A DNA stretch of 36,789 nt from JAEUNJ01 sp052035955 (GTDB lineage: Bacteria > Pseudomonadota > Gammaproteobacteria > Burkholderiales > Rhodocyclaceae). Under the pieces are notes generated by a model. The model was not told where the DNA came from. It saw only the letters and a list, made by a program, of their open reading frames with translations, and did no database searches. Positions 14,467 to 23,622 of the stretch are shown here, in pieces. Numbering within the stretch: position 1 is the first letter of the stretch; each line of letters begins with the position of its first letter. A program made the translations under genes and the position numbers. Location of the stretch: NCBI GenBank assembly GCA_052035955.1, contig JBPOHD010000048.1:1-36789 (forward strand), written 5' to 3'.

Positions 14467-15675
14467 ATGACTGAAGCCTATATCTACGACGCCCTGCGCA
14501 CCCCGCGCGGCAAGGGCAAGCAGGGCGGCGGCCTGAACCAGGCCACGCCCATCCACCTGGCGGCGACGGCGCTGCGCGCCCTGCGCGACCGGAACGACCT
14601 GGATACGTCCCTGGTGGACGACGTGGTGCTCGGCTGCGTCGAGCCGGTGATGGAGCAGGGCGCCGACATCGCCCGCGTCGCGGCCCTCTACGCCGATTAC
14701 GCGGTCACCGCCGCCGGGGTGACGGTCAGCCGCTTCTGCGCCTCGGGCCTGGAGGCCTGCAATCAGGCCGCGGCCCAGGTCATGTCCGGCCAGAGCGACC
14801 TGGTGGTGGGCGGTGGCGTCGAGTCCATGTCCCGGGTGCCCATGGGCTCGTCGGGCGGCGCCTGGCCCGCGGACCCGCAGGTGGCCTCCAAGACCTACTT
14901 CGTGCCCCAGGGCATCTCCGCCGACCTGATCGCCACCAAATGGGGCTTCTCGCGCCGCGACGTGGACAGCTATGCCGTCGAATCCCAGCGCCGCGCCAAG
15001 CGCGCCTGGGACGAGGGACGCTTCGCCCGGTCGATCGTGCCGGTCCGCGACCTGAACGGGCTGGTCATGCTGGACAACGACGAATACATGCGCCCAGAGA
15101 CGACGCTCGAATCCCTGTCCACCCTGAAGCCCTCCTTCGAGGAACTGGGCGGGAAGTACGGCTTCGACAGCGTCATCCTTCAACGCTACCCGGAGGTGGA
15201 GGCCATCGAGCACGTGCACCACGCCGGCAACAGCTCCGGCATCGTGGACGGCGCCGCCGCCATCCTCTTCGGCACGAAGGAGATGGGCGAGCGCCTGGGC
15301 CTGAAGCCCCGGGCGCGCATCCGCAGCTTCGCCTCCATCGGTTCCGAGCCGTCGATCATGCTGACCGGCCCCAGCTACGCGGCCGAGAAGGCCCTGAAGC
15401 GGGCCGGCATGGGCGTCGGCGACATCGACCTCTACGAACTGAACGAGGCCTTCGCCGCGGTCGTATTGCGCTTCATGCAGGTGCTGGACGTGCCCCACGA
15501 CAAGATGAACGTGAATGGCGGCGCCATCGCCATGGGGCATCCGCTGGGCGCCACCGGCGCCATGATCCTCGGCACCCTGCTCGACGAGCTGGAGCGCCGC
15601 AAGCTGTCCACCGGCCTGGCCACCCTCTGCGTCGGCGCCGGCATGGGCACCGCCACCATCATCGAACGCCTCTGA
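14467..15675 (+). CDS. Acetyl-CoA acyltransferase (thiolase)
   Basis: This 402-residue thiolase performs the last beta-oxidation step, cleaving 3-ketoacyl-CoA with CoA. The catalytic residues are visible: C91 in SRFCASGLEACN, H358 in GGAIAMGHPLGATGA and C388 in CVGAGMG, with ELNEAFAAV supplying the usual Asn. The start at 14467 (MTEAYIYDALRTPRG) fits the family and follows TTGGAGAAACCG; a slightly longer frame begins inside element C and is not believed. The FadJ-like gene starts 8 bases after its stop, so the two form an alpha/beta beta-oxidation pair. Confidence 0.95.
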   Translation: MTEAYIYDALRTPRGKGKQGGGLNQATPIHLAATALRALRDRNDLDTSLVDDVVLGCVEPVMEQGADIARVAALYADYAVTAAGVTVSRFCASGLEACNQAAAQVMSGQSDLVVGGGVESMSRVPMGSSGGAWPADPQVASKTYFVPQGISADLIATKWGFSRRDVDSYAVESQRRAKRAWDEGRFARSIVPVRDLNGLVMLDNDEYMRPETTLESLSTLKPSFEELGGKYGFDSVILQRYPEVEAIEHVHHAGNSSGIVDGAAAILFGTKEMGERLGLKPRARIRSFASIGSEPSIMLTGPSYAAEKALKRAGMGVGDIDLYELNEAFAAVVLRFMQVLDVPHDKMNVNGGAIAMGHPLGATGAMILGTLLDELERRKLSTGLATLCVGAGMGTATIIERL

Positions 15676-15683
15676 GAGCCGCC

Positions 15684-17813
15684 ATGATCAACTACCGCAT
15701 CGATTCCGACGGCATCGCCACCCTGGAGTGGGACCTGCCCGGCCGGTCCCAGAACGTCCTCAATGCCCAGACCTACGGCGCCTTCTACGAGGCCATGAAC
15801 AAGGCCATCGGCGACCCGGGCGTGAAGGGCATCCTGGTCACCTCCGCCAAGAAGGACTTCATCGCCGGCGGCGACCTGGAGATGCTGCTGGCCTGGAAGG
15901 GCGCCGGCGACATCTTCGACGGTTCCATGACCTACCACCGGACCATGCGTGCCTTCGAGAAATGCGGCAAGCCCATCGCCTGCGCCATGAACGGCAGCGC
16001 CCTGGGCGGCGGCCTGGAACTGGCCCTGTGCTGCCACCATCGCGTCGCGGCCGACAACCCGAAGGCCCGCTACGGCTTCCCGGAGGTCACACTGGGCCTG
16101 CTGCCCGGCGGCGGCGGCACCCAGCGGGCGCCGCGCCTGGCCGGCATCCAGGCCTCCGCCCCCCTGCTCCTGGAGGGCAAGCGGATCAAGGCCCAAGAAG
16201 CAGCGAAGATCGGCCTCATCAACGCCGTCGTGCCGGCCGGCGAGGAGCGCGCCGCCGCCAAGGCCTGGCTGCTCGGCGACGGGCAGAAGGAACCCCTGCA
16301 GCCCTGGGACCGCAAGGGCTACAAGATCCCCGGCGGCGGCGTCATGACGCCCATGGGCATGCAGACCTTCATGGCCGGCAACGCCATGCTGCGCGAGAAG
16401 ACCTGCGGCAACTATCCGGCGCCGGTGGCCATCCTCTCCTGCGTCTACGAGGGCCTGCAGACCGACATCGACACCGGCCTCAAGGTCGAGGCCCGCTACT
16501 TCGCCAACCTGGTGGCCGGTTCCGTGTCGAAGAACATGATCCGCAGCCTCTTCTTCGGCCTCAACAACGCGAAGAAGCTGGCCGGGAGGCCCGAAGGCGT
16601 TCCCCGGCAGGCCTACGCCCGCATCGGAATGCTCGGCGCCGGCATGATGGGTGCCGGCATCGCCTATTCCACGGCCATGGCCGGCATCGAGGTGGTGCTG
16701 CTCGACACGACGCCGGAGGCCGCCGAGAAGGGCAAGGCCTACTCGCGCCGCCTGCTGGAGAAGGAGGTGGCCAAGGGCCGGCGCACCCAGGAGGCGGCCG
16801 AGGCGGTGCTCGCCCGCATCAGGCCCACCGCCGACTACGGGGACCTGGCCGGCTGCGACCTGGTCATCGAAGCCGTCTTCGAAAGCCGCACCATCAAGGC
16901 TGAGGTGACGAAGAAGACCGAGGCGGTGATCGCCGACGAGGCGATCTTCGCCTCCAACACCTCGACCCTGCCGATCAGCGGCCTGGCCGAGGCGTCCTCC
17001 CGCCCCGCCAACTTCATCGGCCTGCATTTCTTCTCGCCGGTGGAGAAGATGCCCCTGGTGGAGATCATCGTCGGGGCGAAGACTTCCGACGAGACCCTGG
17101 CGCGCGCCATGGACTATGTCGCCGCCATCGGCAAGACGCCCATCGTGGTGAACGACTCCCGCGGCTTCTATACCAGCCGGGTCTTCGGTACCTACGTCTC
17201 CGAGGGCATGGCCCTGCTGGAGGAGGGTGTCGCCCCGGCCCTGATCGACAAGGCCGGACTGATCGCCGGCATGCCGGTGGGCCCCCTGGCCCTGGCCGAC
17301 GAGGTATCCGTCGAACTGGTCCACAAGATCGCCAGCCAGACCAAGGCCGACCTCGGCAACCAGTATGTCGAGCGTCCGGCCGACCGCGTCGCCGCCCGCA
17401 TGGTCGAAGGACTCGGGCGGCTGGGCCGCAAGTCGGGCCACGGCTTTTACGAATACCCCGCCGACGGCCGCAAGCGCCTCTGGTCCGGCCTCGCCGAGCA
17501 GTTCCCGGTGAAGGCAGACCAGCCGACGGTGGAGGAGATCGTCGAGCGGCTGGTCGCCATCCAGTCGGTGGAGACCGTCCGCTGCCTCGAGGAGAAGGTG
17601 CTGCGCTCGCCCATCGATGCCGATGTCGGCGCCATCCTCGGCTGGGGCTACCCCCCCTTCCGCGGCGGACCGATCGGCTGGATCCATACTGTTGGCATTG
17701 ACGAATTCGTTGCGTCATGCAACCGTCTCGCAGAGCGGAACGGCGATCGCTTCCGCGCGCCCTCCCGCCTGGTGGAAATGGCCGAAAAGGGCACGCGCTT
17801 CTATCCGGTTTGA
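15684..17813 (+). CDS. Enoyl-CoA hydratase / 3-hydroxyacyl-CoA dehydrogenase (FadB/FadJ type)
   Basis: This 709-residue fusion carries out hydration and NAD-dependent oxidation in beta-oxidation. Residues ~1-190 are a crotonase domain with both catalytic glutamates (E112 in GGGLELAL, E134 in YGFPEVTLG). A Rossmann domain begins at LGAGMMGAGIAYSTAMAG (~315-333), followed by the catalytic H448 in GLHFFSPVEKMP and two C-terminal HAD domains (DSRGFYTSRV, ADEVSVELVHKI, SGHGFYEY, GYPPFRGGPIGW). The start at 15684 follows GAGAGCCGCC, 8 bases after the thiolase stop. It is followed after 102 bases by the Liv transporter genes on the same strand. Confidence 0.95.
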   Translation: MINYRIDSDGIATLEWDLPGRSQNVLNAQTYGAFYEAMNKAIGDPGVKGILVTSAKKDFIAGGDLEMLLAWKGAGDIFDGSMTYHRTMRAFEKCGKPIACAMNGSALGGGLELALCCHHRVAADNPKARYGFPEVTLGLLPGGGGTQRAPRLAGIQASAPLLLEGKRIKAQEAAKIGLINAVVPAGEERAAAKAWLLGDGQKEPLQPWDRKGYKIPGGGVMTPMGMQTFMAGNAMLREKTCGNYPAPVAILSCVYEGLQTDIDTGLKVEARYFANLVAGSVSKNMIRSLFFGLNNAKKLAGRPEGVPRQAYARIGMLGAGMMGAGIAYSTAMAGIEVVLLDTTPEAAEKGKAYSRRLLEKEVAKGRRTQEAAEAVLARIRPTADYGDLAGCDLVIEAVFESRTIKAEVTKKTEAVIADEAIFASNTSTLPISGLAEASSRPANFIGLHFFSPVEKMPLVEIIVGAKTSDETLARAMDYVAAIGKTPIVVNDSRGFYTSRVFGTYVSEGMALLEEGVAPALIDKAGLIAGMPVGPLALADEVSVELVHKIASQTKADLGNQYVERPADRVAARMVEGLGRLGRKSGHGFYEYPADGRKRLWSGLAEQFPVKADQPTVEEIVERLVAIQSVETVRCLEEKVLRSPIDADVGAILGWGYPPFRGGPIGWIHTVGIDEFVASCNRLAERNGDRFRAPSRLVEMAEKGTRFYPV

Positions 17814-17915
17814 GTCATAATCGCCGGCGCGGCGAAGGACCCTCGGAGAAGGGGACTCGCCGCGGACCCGCACAGTCGGGTCGAAAACAACAATACATGT
17901 GAGGAGATATTCCCG
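17814..17915 (+). promoter_or_regulatory. Leader before livH with small hairpins; GTG start set by GAGGAG
   Basis: The 102-base gap holds GGCGA/TCGCC (17831-17861) and GACCCG-CACAGT-CGGGTC (17865-17882) stems, then an A-rich stretch and GAGGAGA at 17901-17907, 8 bases before a GTG. That ribosome site fixes the livH start at the GTG. The hairpins may attenuate transcription coming from the beta-oxidation genes. No T-run or clear promoter is seen. Confidence 0.35.
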
Positions 17916-18803
17916 GTGTTGCAGCTCCTGCAACTGACCGTCAGCGGCATCGCGCAAGGATGCATCTACGGCCTGATCGCACTCGGCTTCGTGCTGATCT
18001 ACAAGGCCACGGAGACGGTGAACTTCGCCCAGGGCGACCTGATGATGGTCGGCGGCTTCGCGGCCCTGACCGCCATGGTCATCGCCGGCTTCCCGTTCTG
18101 GCTGGCCTTCCTCGCCACCCTCGTCGCCCTTTTCCTGCTCGGCATGCTGACCGAACGCCTGGTGTTGCGGCCCCTGCTCGGGCATCCCGCCTTCACGGTG
18201 GTGATGGTGACCATCGGCATCGGCTACATGGGCCGCGGCCTGGTGACCATGATCCCCGGCTGGGGCACCGATACCCACACCCTGCCCGTTCCCTACAAGG
18301 ACGAGGTGATCCACGTCGGCGGCGAAGGGGGCCTGGTGATCTCCATGGAGCACCTGGCCATCATCGTGGCCACCCTGGTGCTGATCGCCGTCCTCTACCT
18401 CTTCTTCCGCTACACGCGCCTCGGCATTGCCATGCAGGCCACCTCCCAAAACCAGCTGGCGGCCTTCTACATGGGCATTCCGGTGCGCCGCATCAACATG
18501 CTGATCTGGGGCATCTCGGCGGCCGTCTCCGGCGTCGCCGGCATCCTCCTGGCGCCCATCACCTTCGTCCACGCCAACATGGGCTTCATCGGCCTGAAGG
18601 CCTTCCCGGCGGCCGTGGTCGGCGGTTTCGGCAGCATTCCCGGCGCCCTGGTGGGCGGCCTGATCATCGGCCTGGTCGAGTCCTATTCGGGCTTCTACCT
18701 GCCCGAGGGATTCAAGGACATCGCCGCCTACGTCGTCGTGCTGGTCATGCTGGCGGTCAAGCCCACCGGCCTGTTCGGCGAGAACCTGCGGAAGAAGGTC
18801 TAG
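17916..18803 (+). CDS. livH: Branched-chain amino acid-type ABC transporter permease LivH
   Basis: This 295-residue inner-membrane permease has about eight hydrophobic segments and the LivH signature GLIALGFVLIYKATETVNFAQGD (written here in part: LIYKATETVNFAQGDL) near residues 20-42, plus PAAVVGGFGSIPGALVGG near the end. It starts with GTG, supported by GAGGAGA 8 bases upstream. It is the first of four compact transporter genes (4-base gap to livM). The HAAT/Liv family also carries amides, urea, benzoate-type and other carboxylates. In this operon, flanked by beta-oxidation genes and an acyl-CoA ligase, a carboxylic acid substrate is more likely than leucine, but that is inference. Confidence 0.92.
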   Translation: MLQLLQLTVSGIAQGCIYGLIALGFVLIYKATETVNFAQGDLMMVGGFAALTAMVIAGFPFWLAFLATLVALFLLGMLTERLVLRPLLGHPAFTVVMVTIGIGYMGRGLVTMIPGWGTDTHTLPVPYKDEVIHVGGEGGLVISMEHLAIIVATLVLIAVLYLFFRYTRLGIAMQATSQNQLAAFYMGIPVRRINMLIWGISAAVSGVAGILLAPITFVHANMGFIGLKAFPAAVVGGFGSIPGALVGGLIIGLVESYSGFYLPEGFKDIAAYVVVLVMLAVKPTGLFGENLRKKV

Positions 18804-18807
18804 CCCC

Positions 18808-19884
18808 ATGCGCTTCATCTTCAAGACCCGCTACGAACAGGACATCGAGCTGTTCAAGCACAACGGCCAGCGCTTCTGGTACGGCCTGCTGGCCGTCGCC
18901 CTGATCCTCGCCCCCTTCGTCGTTTCCGAGTACGCCCTGTCCCAGGTCGTCTTCGTCGGCATCTATTCCATCGTCGCCGTCGGCCTCATGCTCCTGATCG
19001 GCTTTACCGGCCAGGTGTCCATTGGCCACGCGGCCTTCCTGGGCATGGGGGCCTACACCGAGGCCTGGCTCTACAACCTGGGCTGGCCCTTCCTGCTCTC
19101 CCTGCCGGCCTCGGCGCTGGTGGCCGGCATCACGGGCGTCATCGTCGGCCTGCCGGCCCTGAGGGTGAAGGGCATGTACCTGGCCATCGCCACCCTGGCC
19201 TTCGGATTCATCGTCGAGGAGGGCATCACCCGGGCCGAGGGCATCACCGGCGGCAGCACGGGCAAGCAGGTCAACCCGCTGCAGATCTTCGGCATCGGCT
19301 TCGACGACGGCGTCCGGTTCTATTTCCTGGTCATGGTCATCCTGGTGCTCTGCGTCCTCGGCGTGCTGAACCTCCTGCGCAGCCCCACGGGGAGGGCCTT
19401 CGTGGCCATCCGCGATTCAGAGATTTCGGCCCAGAGCATGGGCATCAACCTGGCCCGCTACAAGACGACGGCCTTCGCCCTCTCGGCCGCCCTGGCCGGC
19501 ATCGCCGGCGCCCTCTACGCCCACAAGCTGCGCTTCCTCTCGCCGGACCAGTTCACCTTTCTGCAATCCATCGAGCTGCTGATGATCGTGGTCATCGGCG
19601 GCGTCGGCTTCGTCCAGGGGGCCATCTTCGGCGCCGCCTTCTGGATCTTCGTGCAGCAGTTCATCGTCATCGCCAAGGACTGGCTGCCGCCGGCCATCGG
19701 CCAGCAGACGGGCCTGCAACCGACGGTCTTCGGCCTGGTGCTGATCGCCTTCGTGCTCTTCGAGCCCCTGGGACTTTACGGCCGCTGGCTCAAGATACGG
19801 ACCTTCTTCCAGCTCTTCCCCTTCTACCGCAAGGGCATGTTCAAGCGCCAGAAGAGCTACATGAAGTCGGAGCGCCTCAAATGA
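18808..19884 (+). CDS. livM: Branched-chain amino acid-type ABC transporter permease LivM
   Basis: This 358-residue second permease subunit has a ~25-residue cytoplasmic N-terminus, then alternating hydrophobic segments. Family motifs include LLIGFTGQVSIGHAAFLGMGA (the first part), GLPALRVKGMYLAIATLAFG and AIRDSEISAQSMGINLARYK, the last being the cytoplasmic EAA-like coupling loop. The C-terminus is basic and charged (FKRQKSYMKSERLK), a little longer than usual. The stop overlaps the livG start in ATGA (19881-19884), so the genes are translationally coupled. Confidence 0.93.
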   Translation: MRFIFKTRYEQDIELFKHNGQRFWYGLLAVALILAPFVVSEYALSQVVFVGIYSIVAVGLMLLIGFTGQVSIGHAAFLGMGAYTEAWLYNLGWPFLLSLPASALVAGITGVIVGLPALRVKGMYLAIATLAFGFIVEEGITRAEGITGGSTGKQVNPLQIFGIGFDDGVRFYFLVMVILVLCVLGVLNLLRSPTGRAFVAIRDSEISAQSMGINLARYKTTAFALSAALAGIAGALYAHKLRFLSPDQFTFLQSIELLMIVVIGGVGFVQGAIFGAAFWIFVQQFIVIAKDWLPPAIGQQTGLQPTVFGLVLIAFVLFEPLGLYGRWLKIRTFFQLFPFYRKGMFKRQKSYMKSERLK

Positions 19885-20705
19885 ACCCGATGCTGGAAGC
19901 GCGCAACCTCTCGGTCCAGTTCGGCGGCCTGAAGGCGGTCAACGACGTCTCCTTCCAGGTCTGGCCCCACGAGGTGTTCTCGCTGATCGGCCCGAACGGC
20001 GCCGGCAAGACGACCATCTTCAACCTGATCAGCGGCCTCTACCGGGCCACGGCAGGCCAGGTGCTGTTCGAGGGCGAGACCATCTCCCGCCTGCCGCCCT
20101 ACCTGATCGCCCGCCTCGGCATTGCCCGAACCTTCCAGAACATCGAACTCTTCGAGCACGCCACCGTCCTCCAGAACCTGCTGGTAGGCCGCCACTGCCA
20201 CCGCTTGACGGCCTGGTGGCAGGACCTGTTGTTCACCGGCCGCACCCGGCGCATGGAACTGGAGTTCCGTCGCCAGGTCGAGGAGGTGATCGAGTTCCTC
20301 GAACTCCAGCACTACCGCGACACCCTGGTGGCCGGCCTGCCCTACGGGGTGCGCAAGGTGGTGGAACTGGCCCGGGCCCTGTCGATGCGGCCACGGCTGC
20401 TGCTGCTCGACGAGCCCTCCTCCGGCCTCAACACCGAGGAAACGGAGGAGATGGGCTTCTGGATCGACGACATCAAGCATGACCTGGGCATCACGGTCAT
20501 CATGGTCGAGCACGACATGGGCCTGGTATCACGGGTCTCCGACCGGGTGCTGGCCCTGAACCAGGGCCAGGTGCTGTCCATGGGCACCTCCAAGGAAGTC
20601 CAGTCCGACCCGCTGGTGATCGAGGCCTATCTGGGTGGCGACGACGACGATGAGTTGCCGCCAGGCCCGGCGGTGGCGACCGAAGCGAAGGGAGCGCGGG
20701 CATGA
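19881..20705 (+). CDS. livG: Branched-chain amino acid-type ABC transporter ATPase LivG
   Basis: This 274-residue ATPase has Walker A GPNGAGKTT, the LivG-type insertion with ISRLPPYLIARLGIARTFQN, Walker B LLLLDEPSSGL and the H-loop VEHDM. The signature loop reads LPYGVRKVVELARAL instead of the usual LSYG-QQRRLEIARAL, a substitution of the Gln/Arg positions that are normally conserved. The C-terminus ends in an acidic DDDD-containing tail. It overlaps both neighbours by ATGA (19881-19884 and 20702-20705). It powers import together with LivF. Confidence 0.93.
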   Translation: MNPMLEARNLSVQFGGLKAVNDVSFQVWPHEVFSLIGPNGAGKTTIFNLISGLYRATAGQVLFEGETISRLPPYLIARLGIARTFQNIELFEHATVLQNLLVGRHCHRLTAWWQDLLFTGRTRRMELEFRRQVEEVIEFLELQHYRDTLVAGLPYGVRKVVELARALSMRPRLLLLDEPSSGLNTEETEEMGFWIDDIKHDLGITVIMVEHDMGLVSRVSDRVLALNQGQVLSMGTSKEVQSDPLVIEAYLGGDDDDELPPGPAVATEAKGARA

Positions 20706-21499
20706 CCACCGTGATGCCCACTGCCGACATCGTCCTCCAGCTCAACAACGTGGAGGCCGCCTACGGCGCCGTCAAGGCCATCCGCGGCGTCTCGCTCTCG
20801 GTCAAGGAGGGCAGCATCGTCACCGTGCTGGGCTCCAACGGCGCCGGCAAGAGCACCATCCTCAAGACCATCTCCGGCATCATCGACCCGCTGAAGGGCA
20901 ACATCGCCTATCGCGGCGAGCCGATCCAGAAGAAGGACCCGGCCTGGATCGTCCGCCAGGGCATCGTTCACGTGCCCGAGGGTCGCGAAATCTTCCCCCT
21001 GCTGACGGTGCGCGAGAACCTGCTCATGGGGGCCTATACGAGGCCGGCGGGAGACCGGGACGAGATCGCCCGGGACATCGATGCCGTATACGGCTACTTT
21101 CCCATCCTGCGGGAGCGGGCCGACCAGGAAGCGGGCCTGCTCTCCGGGGGGCAGCAGCAGATGCTGGCGATCAGCCGCGCGCTGCTGGCACGCCCGAAGA
21201 TCATGCTGCTCGACGAGCCCAGCTTGGGCCTTTCCCCGCTGCTGACCAAGGAAATCTTCGAAATCATCGTCCGCATCAACCGGGAGCGGGGCGTGACCCT
21301 GCTCGTCGTCGAGCAGAACGCCCGCATCGCCCTGAAGTACGCGGATTACGGCTACGTGCTGGAGATCGGCCGCATCGTGATGGAAGACACCTGCGCCGCC
21401 CTGCGGGAGAAGGAGGACATCAAGGAGTTCTACCTGGGCATGAAGGAAACCGGCGTGCGGGGCAGCCGGCGCTGGAAGAAGAAGAAGACCTGGCGATGA
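20702..21499 (+). CDS. livF: Branched-chain amino acid-type ABC transporter ATPase LivF
   Basis: This 265-residue second ATPase has Walker A GSNGAGKST, Q-loop region VHVPEGREIFPLLTVRENL, canonical signature LSGGQQQMLAISRAL, Walker B MLLDEPSLGL and H-loop-equivalent VEQNA, all typical of LivF. A Lys/Arg/Trp-rich tail (RGSRRWKKKKTWR) is unusual in length but at the expected end. It starts inside an ATGA overlap with livG. The next gene, an acyl-CoA ligase, follows after 240 bases occupied by REP-like palindromes. Confidence 0.93.
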   Translation: MTTVMPTADIVLQLNNVEAAYGAVKAIRGVSLSVKEGSIVTVLGSNGAGKSTILKTISGIIDPLKGNIAYRGEPIQKKDPAWIVRQGIVHVPEGREIFPLLTVRENLLMGAYTRPAGDRDEIARDIDAVYGYFPILRERADQEAGLLSGGQQQMLAISRALLARPKIMLLDEPSLGLSPLLTKEIFEIIVRINRERGVTLLVVEQNARIALKYADYGYVLEIGRIVMEDTCAALREKEDIKEFYLGMKETGVRGSRRWKKKKTWR

Positions 21500-21553
21500 A
21501 GCGCGGACCCACCCCCATGACCCCCACCCCCACCCTTCGAGCGCAGCGAGCAG

Positions 21554-21646
21554 GCGTCACCCCCTTCCCCGGGACGGGGGTCGGGGGGATGGCCCATCCT
21601 TTCCCCGAAGGGGAGCGCTTGCGCTCCCCCTTCCCCGGGAAGGGGG
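21554..21646. repeat. Cluster of GC palindromes (REP-like) between livF and the ligase gene
   Basis: The 240-base gap holds two near-copies of CCCCCTTCCCCGGGA-C/A-GGGGG (21560-21580 and 21626-21646, the second a perfect 10-bp stem with one-base loop). Between them are CCCC-GAA-GGGG (21603-21613) and GGGGAGCGC-TT-GCGCTCCCC (21610-21629). The rest of the gap has no recognisable gene; open frames across it encode only Pro/Gly/Arg-rich low-complexity sequence. Such intergenic clusters may stabilise or attenuate the message between the transporter and the ligase. Confidence 0.65.
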
Positions 21647-21739
21647 TCGCGGCACTGGTCGATCTAGGAATTCCGGAACGCATCCCGGGCACCTGCGGTG
21701 CACCGGGGGCTCCGGCCGTGGCGAAGGGATGCGCGTAGC

Positions 21740-23608
21740 ATGTGGCAACTCGACGGCAAGAACTACTGGTCATCCAACGAGGTCATGGTGCCCGGCGATA
21801 CGCTGCCGCGGATGTTCTGGAATGCCCAGAAGATGCGCGGCGACGGCGTGATCTTCCGGCAGAAGAAGTTCGGCCTCTGGCAATCCATCACCTGGCGGCA
21901 GCTGGCCGACATCGTGCGGGAGATCGGCGGCGGCCTGATCGAGCTGGGCTTCGAGGCCGGCGAAACGGTCTCCATCCTCGGCAACACGCGCGAGGAGTGG
22001 CTGATGTGCGACCTGGGCGCCCTGTGCGCCGGCGGCGTCAGCTCAGGCATCTATCCGACCGACGCGGCGAGCCAGGTCCAATACCTGATGCAGGACTCCG
22101 GCTCCGCCTACCTCTTCGCCGAAGACGAGGAGCAGCTCGACAAGGCCCTGGAGGTCAGGAAGCACCTGCCGTCCCTGCGCAAGATCATCGTCTGGGACAC
22201 CGACGGCCTGCGCGACCTCGACGATCCCGGCGTCATCAGCCTCGATGCCCTGCGGACCCTGGGCCGGGAACGCCGGCAACGGCTCGGCGACATCGCCGCC
22301 GACGCCGAGTGGCTGTCGCGCATTGAGGTCCGCCAGCCCGGCGACCTGGCCATCCTGATCTATACCTCTGGCACCACCGGCCGGCCCAAGGGGGCCATGC
22401 TGTCCCATCACAACGTGGTCTACGTGGTGCGCGGCTACAACACCCTGATCGCCCAGGACGAGCGGGACGAGCGCATGTGCTTCCTGCCCCTGTGCCACGT
22501 GGCGGAGCGCCTGGGGGGTGCGTATTTCGGTCTCTATGCCGGGGCCAAGCTCAACTTCGTCGAGAATCCGGAAACCATTCCGGAAAACGTCCGGGAGATC
22601 GCCCCGACGGTATTCACCGCCGTGCCGCGGATCTGGGAGAAGTTCTACTCGGGCGTCAGCATCGCCCTGTCGGAGGCCAATGCCTTCGAGCGCTGGGCCT
22701 ACAAGGTGTCGATCGGCCTGGGCCTGGAAATCGTCCGCCGCTACGAGGCCCGGGAGCCGGTTGGCCGCGGCCTGCTCTTCCTGCACCGGATCGCCCGGCT
22801 GCTGGTGCTCGACAACGTGCGCAAGCTGATCGGCATCCATCGCTGCCGCTTCCTGGTCACGGGCGCCGCCCCCATCTCGCCGGACCTGGTGCGCTGGTAC
22901 ATGGCCCTCGGCGTCCCCATGCTAGAGGTGTGGGGCCAGACCGAGTCGGGCGGCGGTTCGACCGGAACGCCGGTGGAGCGCATCAAGCCCGGCATGATCG
23001 GCACCGCGGCCAGCTACAACGAGGTCAAGGTTTCCGAGCAGGGCGAGTTGATGATCCGCGGGCCCAACGTCTTCATGGGCTACCTGAACCAGCCCGAAAA
23101 GACCGCCGAGACGCTGGATGCGGAGGGCTGGCTGCACACCGGCGACGTCGGCGCCATGGACGAGGACGGCTATTTCCGCATCCTCGACCGCCTCAAGGAC
23201 ATCATCATCACGGCCGGCGGCAAGAACATCACGCCCTCCGAGATCGAGAACCAGCTCAAGTTCTCGCCCTACGTCACCGACGCGGTGGTGATCGGCGACA
23301 AGCGCGCCTACCTCGTCTGCCTGATCATGATCGACCAGGAAAACGTGGAGAAGTTCGCCCAGGACCACGACATCCCCTTCTCCAACTACCAGAGCCTGTG
23401 CCGCGCTCCCGAGGTGCAGAAGCTCATCGAGGCGGAAGTGGAGAAGGTGAACAAGCAGTTCGCCCGCGTCGAGCAGATCAAGCGGTTCCGGCTGATCGAG
23501 CAGAAGCTCGGCGCCGAGGACGAGGAACTGACGCCGACCATGAAACTCAAGCGCAAGCTGGTCAGCCAGAAGTATTCGGAACTCATCGAATCCATGTATC
23601 GCAACTGA
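21740..23608 (+). CDS. AMP-forming long-chain-type acyl-CoA synthetase
   Basis: This 622-residue ligase activates a carboxylic acid to its CoA ester through an acyl-adenylate. The phosphate-binding loop IYTSGTTGRPKGAMLSHHN starts at residue ~207, followed by VWGQTESGGGSTGTP, GWLHTGDVGAMDEDGYF and the hinge/Lys region RLKDIIITAGGKNITPSEIE. Layout and length follow the long (FAA1/eukaryotic-like) acyl-CoA synthetases rather than FadD. The start MWQLDGKNYW at 21740 follows AAGGGA; a longer in-frame ATG at 21698 lies in the gap sequence. It sits between livF and livK, so uptake and CoA activation of one substrate are probably coupled. Confidence 0.92.
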   Translation: MWQLDGKNYWSSNEVMVPGDTLPRMFWNAQKMRGDGVIFRQKKFGLWQSITWRQLADIVREIGGGLIELGFEAGETVSILGNTREEWLMCDLGALCAGGVSSGIYPTDAASQVQYLMQDSGSAYLFAEDEEQLDKALEVRKHLPSLRKIIVWDTDGLRDLDDPGVISLDALRTLGRERRQRLGDIAADAEWLSRIEVRQPGDLAILIYTSGTTGRPKGAMLSHHNVVYVVRGYNTLIAQDERDERMCFLPLCHVAERLGGAYFGLYAGAKLNFVENPETIPENVREIAPTVFTAVPRIWEKFYSGVSIALSEANAFERWAYKVSIGLGLEIVRRYEAREPVGRGLLFLHRIARLLVLDNVRKLIGIHRCRFLVTGAAPISPDLVRWYMALGVPMLEVWGQTESGGGSTGTPVERIKPGMIGTAASYNEVKVSEQGELMIRGPNVFMGYLNQPEKTAETLDAEGWLHTGDVGAMDEDGYFRILDRLKDIIITAGGKNITPSEIENQLKFSPYVTDAVVIGDKRAYLVCLIMIDQENVEKFAQDHDIPFSNYQSLCRAPEVQKLIEAEVEKVNKQFARVEQIKRFRLIEQKLGAEDEELTPTMKLKRKLVSQKYSELIESMYRN

Positions 23609-23622
23609 ACCGAGGTGACCCC

